DNA of 64,000 nucleotides, from positions 189,320 through 253,319 of the forward strand of contig NZ_FOTC01000004.1 of NCBI RefSeq assembly GCF_900114455.1, read 5' to 3'. Origin of the DNA: Halogranum rubrum (GTDB lineage: Archaea; Halobacteriota; Halobacteria; Halobacteriales; Haloferacaceae). A program made the translations under genes and the position numbers. How positions within the stretch are numbered: position 1 is the first letter of the stretch; the number at the start of each line of letters is the position of its first letter. The notes beneath the pieces were generated by a model. The model did no database searches. It saw only the letters and a list, made by a program, of their open reading frames with translations, and was not told the origin of the DNA. Positions 61,196-64,000 of the stretch are shown here, in pieces.

Positions 61196-62503
61196 TTACC
61201 ACTCTGCGTCGAGTTCCTCGTGGAGATACGGTTTCGCGTCTTCGCCGGTGTAAGAGGCGACGACGTGACCATCGCCTTCGAGATGGTACTTGTAGGTAGT
61301 CAATCCTTCGAGACCGACCGGGCCGCGGGCATGGATTTTACCGGTGCTGATGCCGACCTCAGCGCCGAGACCGAAACGGTAGCCATCACTGAAGCGCGTC
61401 GAAGCGTTGTGGAAGACACTCGCCGAGTCGAGACTACGCATGAACTGACTCGCTCGTTCGTCGTCGTCGGTCACGATCGACTCCGTATGCTTCGAGCCGT
61501 AGTTCGTGATGTGGCTGATGGCATCGCCGAGTGAGTCGACGACTCTAATCGAGAGAATCAAATCGCCGTATTCGGTCGACCAGTCGTCCTCGGTTGCTGT
61601 GTCCATCTCGACGATTTCTCGGACGGCGTCGTCGCCGCGTAGTTCGACGCCGGCGTCTGCATACCGGGCTGTGATCTCGGGGAGGAACTCTTCGGCGACG
61701 TCTCGGTGGACTAACAGCGTCTCGACGGCGTTACACACCGCAGGATACTGCACTTTTGCATCGTAGGCGACGTTGCTCGCCATGGTGAGGTCGGCGGCCT
61801 CGTCGACGTAGACGTGACAGATTCCTTCCGTGTGGCCAAGGACGGGAATACTCGTGTTGTTCTGAATATAGCGGACGAACTCTGAACTACCTCGTGGCAT
61901 GAGGAGGTCGATTGCATCGTCCATCTCGAGCAAGGCATCGACGTCCTCGCGTGCTTCGATGAGCTGTGCCCAGCCGTCAGGTAGCGTTTCGGTCGCCTCT
62001 CGAATAATCTCGTAGAGGACGCGATTCGAGTGGCTCGCTTCGCTTCCACCTTTCAGGATAACGGCATTGCCAGACCTGAGACAGAGGGCTGCGATCTGGA
62101 CCAGTGCATCGGGCCTCGATTCGAAGACCGTTCCGACGACGCCGATCGGAACAGCGACCTTGTACAGTTCGAGGTCGGTGTCGAGTCGACGCGCGGCTAA
62201 AGTCTTCTCGAGCGGGTCCTCCTGTTCTGCGACGCTTCTGACCATCTCCGCGATACTCTCGAGTTTCGATGGGGAGAGCTCTAGACGGTCGACGAGCGCT
62301 TGACTGTACTCACCTTCTGCAAGCATCTCTTCTCCCGCCGTGACGTCTTTTTCGTTCGCTTCGAGAATCTCTTCGTGATGAGCGTCAATCGCATCAGCGA
62401 TCGAGTTCAAACCTTGTCGTCGCTCGTCGTCAGAGAGCGTCGCAAGTTCGAGTGCCGCTGTCTGTGCCTCTTTCACTTTCGTTTCGGCTGTGTGCTCAGT
62501 CAT
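61196..62503 (-). CDS. proA: Gamma-glutamyl phosphate reductase
   Basis: The 435-residue enzyme belongs to the aldehyde-dehydrogenase fold. It has [36 protein letters not shown], and the catalytic Cys in [14 protein letters not shown] (~256), with the C-terminal [20 protein letters not shown] that is diagnostic of ProA. It reduces gamma-glutamyl phosphate with NADPH to glutamate semialdehyde, the second step of proline synthesis. Its start overlaps the end of proB by 8 nt, so the two are translationally coupled. Confidence 0.95.
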   Translation of the reverse strand: MTEHTAETKVKEAQTAALELATLSDDERRQGLNSIADAIDAHHEEILEANEKDVTAGEEMLAEGEYSQALVDRLELSPSKLESIAEMVRSVAEQEDPLEKTLAARRLDTDLELYKVAVPIGVVGTVFESRPDALVQIAALCLRSGNAVILKGGSEASHSNRVLYEIIREATETLPDGWAQLIEAREDVDALLEMDDAIDLLMPRGSSEFVRYIQNNTSIPVLGHTEGICHVYVDEAADLTMASNVAYDAKVQYPAVCNAVETLLVHRDVAEEFLPEITARYADAGVELRGDDAVREIVEMDTATEDDWSTEYGDLILSIRVVDSLGDAISHITNYGSKHTESIVTDDDERASQFMRSLDSASVFHNASTRFSDGYRFGLGAEVGISTGKIHARGPVGLEGLTTYKYHLEGDGHVVASYTGEDAKPYLHEELDAEW

Positions 62504-63332
62504 TGATGGCTCCGTTTATCGGGATGAAGATAGTGCCGATCGATTCGCCAGCAGCGATATTCTCGAGGACATCTTCCTGTGTCGACTCCGCGATAATCGC
62601 TGGAATACCGTGCTCACTCACGTTTCGGGCACCTTGGACCTTCGTTTGAATACCGCCGAACTTGTTCGTCGAGCTCTCCTGAGTAATCGCTTGCACTTCG
62701 TCGTAGTTCCGTCCGACAGCTTTGATCCGCTCGACCGCGGGGTCTTCCTTTGGATTCCCCGTATAGACACCTCCGACGTCGGTCAACGTGACTAGCAAGT
62801 CGACGTCGATATCGATTGCAACTGTCGACGAGAGCATGTCATTGTCCCCGATCTGGATCTCTTCGGTTGCGACGGCATCGTTCTCGTTGATGATTGGGAC
62901 GATATCCCACTCGAGAAGTGTCTCGATTGTATTTCGAACGTTGGTAAACCGCTCGGGGTTTTCGAGGTCGTGCTGGGTCAACAGAAGCTGAGCGATTTTC
63001 TGGTCGTACCGCTCGAAACTCTCTGTGTACCGCTGCATGAGGTAACTCTGCCCAACTGTCGACAAGGCTTGGGCCTCTTCGATGTTCTCTTCGGAATACC
63101 CCACCCGACCCTTTCCGGCACCGACTGCTCCAGACGACACGAGGATGACGTCTTTGCCTCGCTCACGGAGACTGACGATATCGTCGACGAGCTTGTCGAG
63201 TTTCGTATCGTCAAGATTCGATTCGTGATCGGTGAGCGAGTTCGTTCCTGCCTTGACAATGACGCGCTCAGCATTGGCTGCGAGTTGACGTGCCTGCGCA
63301 ACTTCCTCTCGTTCGACTCCTTCAATCATCAT
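62496..63332 (-). CDS. proB: Glutamate 5-kinase (no PUA domain)
   Basis: The 278-residue protein is an amino-acid kinase: [15 protein letters not shown] at the start, [17 protein letters not shown] (~80), [20 protein letters not shown] (~150) and [21 protein letters not shown] (~225). It lacks the C-terminal PUA domain of many bacterial enzymes, as usual for shorter homologues. It phosphorylates glutamate for proline synthesis together with ProA. Two adjacent ATG codons (63332 and 63329) can start it. A proC gene is not in the window. GGATATAAAC lies only ~8 nt upstream, too close for a normal TATA position unless translation starts later. Confidence 0.93.
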   Translation of the reverse strand: MMIEGVEREEVAQARQLAANAERVIVKAGTNSLTDHESNLDDTKLDKLVDDIVSLRERGKDVILVSSGAVGAGKGRVGYSEENIEEAQALSTVGQSYLMQRYTESFERYDQKIAQLLLTQHDLENPERFTNVRNTIETLLEWDIVPIINENDAVATEEIQIGDNDMLSSTVAIDIDVDLLVTLTDVGGVYTGNPKEDPAVERIKAVGRNYDEVQAITQESSTNKFGGIQTKVQGARNVSEHGIPAIIAESTQEDVLENIAAGESIGTIFIPINGAIND

Positions 63333-63671
63333 ATGGTTTATATCCGGATTCCCTCACCGGTGTTTGGCCGCCAGTGTCGCGTCGACGGCCGTCTTATCTC
63401 TATTACTTTTCCAGAAGGTGTTCATCCCTTCGATTGCCGTTACCCTCGACGAGAGGAAGCAGCTATACAGATGTGTCTGTTGCCGCAAGGAACAGTCAAC
63501 GAGATAACTAGATAGGTAAGTGGTTGACTCTCGCATCAACTCATCGCTCCGTTAGGTGCGGTGACCAAACTGCTCAGTCGGTCAAAATCCTGAAACCTTC
63601 TGTCTATAACTCGCCGCTCTCAGACGATGGCTGCTGACAGCTACTGTAACCAATTGGCTGGACGGCACTGT
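63333..63671. other. Gap between proB and the transposase, includes the IS end
   Basis: 340 nt. The left part holds the proB promoter region. The insertion-element end should lie between about 63540 and 63671, but I could not define the terminal repeat with only one end in view. No gene seen. Confidence 0.3.
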
Positions 63672-64000
63672 CTAGTTAACCTCCTGAGCTGGCGTTCGAC
63701 CACCGAGCGATTGATGCGGTCGCTGAAAATTATAGTAATGAACGAACACTGCAAGCCACCGGCGGACGCTCAGCCGACTGCCCACCCATGAGTTGTGGAA
63801 ACGGTCGACCCTCATTTTGAACGTGTGAAACCACTTTTCGATCAGGTTTCGCTCTGTGTAGTCGACCCGACCGTTCAACCCTAATCGAGAGAAGGCAGTC
63901 CGATAACCGAAGGCATCGGCGAGAAACACCGCGTCTGAACAGTCGTGTTTCTCGCAAACGCCGTGGAGAAACGCAGCCGCCGGATCAGTCCCATGATTCT
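63672..64000 (-). mobile_element. IS6-family transposase, C-terminal part
   Basis: The frame is open from the window edge to TAG at 63672-63674 and shows about 108 residues: NHGTDPAAAFLHGVCEKHD, FLADAFGYRTAFSRLGLNGR, ERNLIEKWFHTFKMRVDRFH and a closing YYNFQRPHQSLGGRTPAQEV. The Glu of ERNLIEKWF is the last residue of the DDE triad, and the RPHQSLGGRTPAQ ending is typical of haloarchaeal IS6 (ISH14/ISH15-like) transposases. The element is intact as far as visible; its N-terminal half and other end lie outside the window. Confidence 0.85.

Noticed and set aside
1..64000. CRISPR arrays, rRNA and tRNA genes
   Set aside because: No regularly spaced identical repeats were seen, and no rRNA or cloverleaf-like sequence was noticed. 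A tRNA scan and repeat finder would be decisive.

Overview
The window is a piece of a haloarchaeal (Halobacteria) genome. The predicted proteins are strongly acidic, codons are G/C-rich at third positions, promoters carry archaeal TATA elements about 25-30 nt before many start codons (leaderless transcripts), most secreted proteins have twin-arginine (Tat) signals, and there are a TFIIB and many 4-nt ATGA gene overlaps. No rRNA, tRNA or CRISPR array was seen. The content is accessory and metabolic, with many relics of lost genes.

Layout. 1-3.1 kb: end of a surface-polysaccharide-type cluster (partial gene, alkaline-phosphatase-superfamily enzyme, FemAB/GNAT-like protein). 3.7-7.1 kb: a Tat-exported M14 carboxypeptidase and a two-gene operon of an Nramp-like carrier lacking the usual metal ligands plus a P-loop NTPase. 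7.1-9.1 kb: a gene graveyard with a TRAM-domain relic, an intact TRAM gene and two unrecognised broken frames. 9.1-11.9 kb: an HMA-like protein, a small membrane protein and a siderophore-type binding lipoprotein behind DtxR-type iron boxes, next to an ABC ATPase relic.

12.4-20.8 kb: a peptide and amino-acid utilisation block (M29 aminopeptidase, class V aminotransferase, FAD amine/amino-acid oxidase, RidA, oligopeptide-binding lipoprotein without permeases, M24 peptidase) with an IclR regulator and palindromic operators. 21.4-30.5 kb: a second IclR gene divergent from an operon of carrier, hydantoinase/oxoprolinase A, M78-type protease and FAD oxidoreductase, followed by a LamG plus beta-propeller secreted protein. 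31-41.5 kb: mixed genes (DUF6498-like membrane protein, RNase HI, TFIIB, HAD hydrolase, TRAM protein, PhoD-like phosphatase, hydroxypyruvate isomerase relic, GH5-like lipoprotein with a beta-helix partner).

41.8-61.2 kb is the most interesting part: an amino-acid or compatible-solute catabolic island with two class III aminotransferases and a deleted third, threonine ammonia-lyase, M20 amidohydrolase, D-2-hydroxyacid dehydrogenase, a fused FAD/Fe-S D-2-hydroxyacid oxidase, glutamate dehydrogenase, a DoeA/EutD-like M24 hydrolase, a tungsten-type aldehyde:ferredoxin oxidoreductase, RidA, a BCCT carrier and a third IclR regulator. Several of its promoters share a TCTGTGTACA-like element, present in four spaced copies between two divergent operons. 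I infer import of a compatible solute or modified amino acid, hydrolysis and deacylation, transamination, aldehyde oxidation by ferredoxin, and nitrogen recovery by glutamate dehydrogenase. 61.2-63.3 kb holds proBA (proline synthesis). The window ends in an IS6-family transposase.
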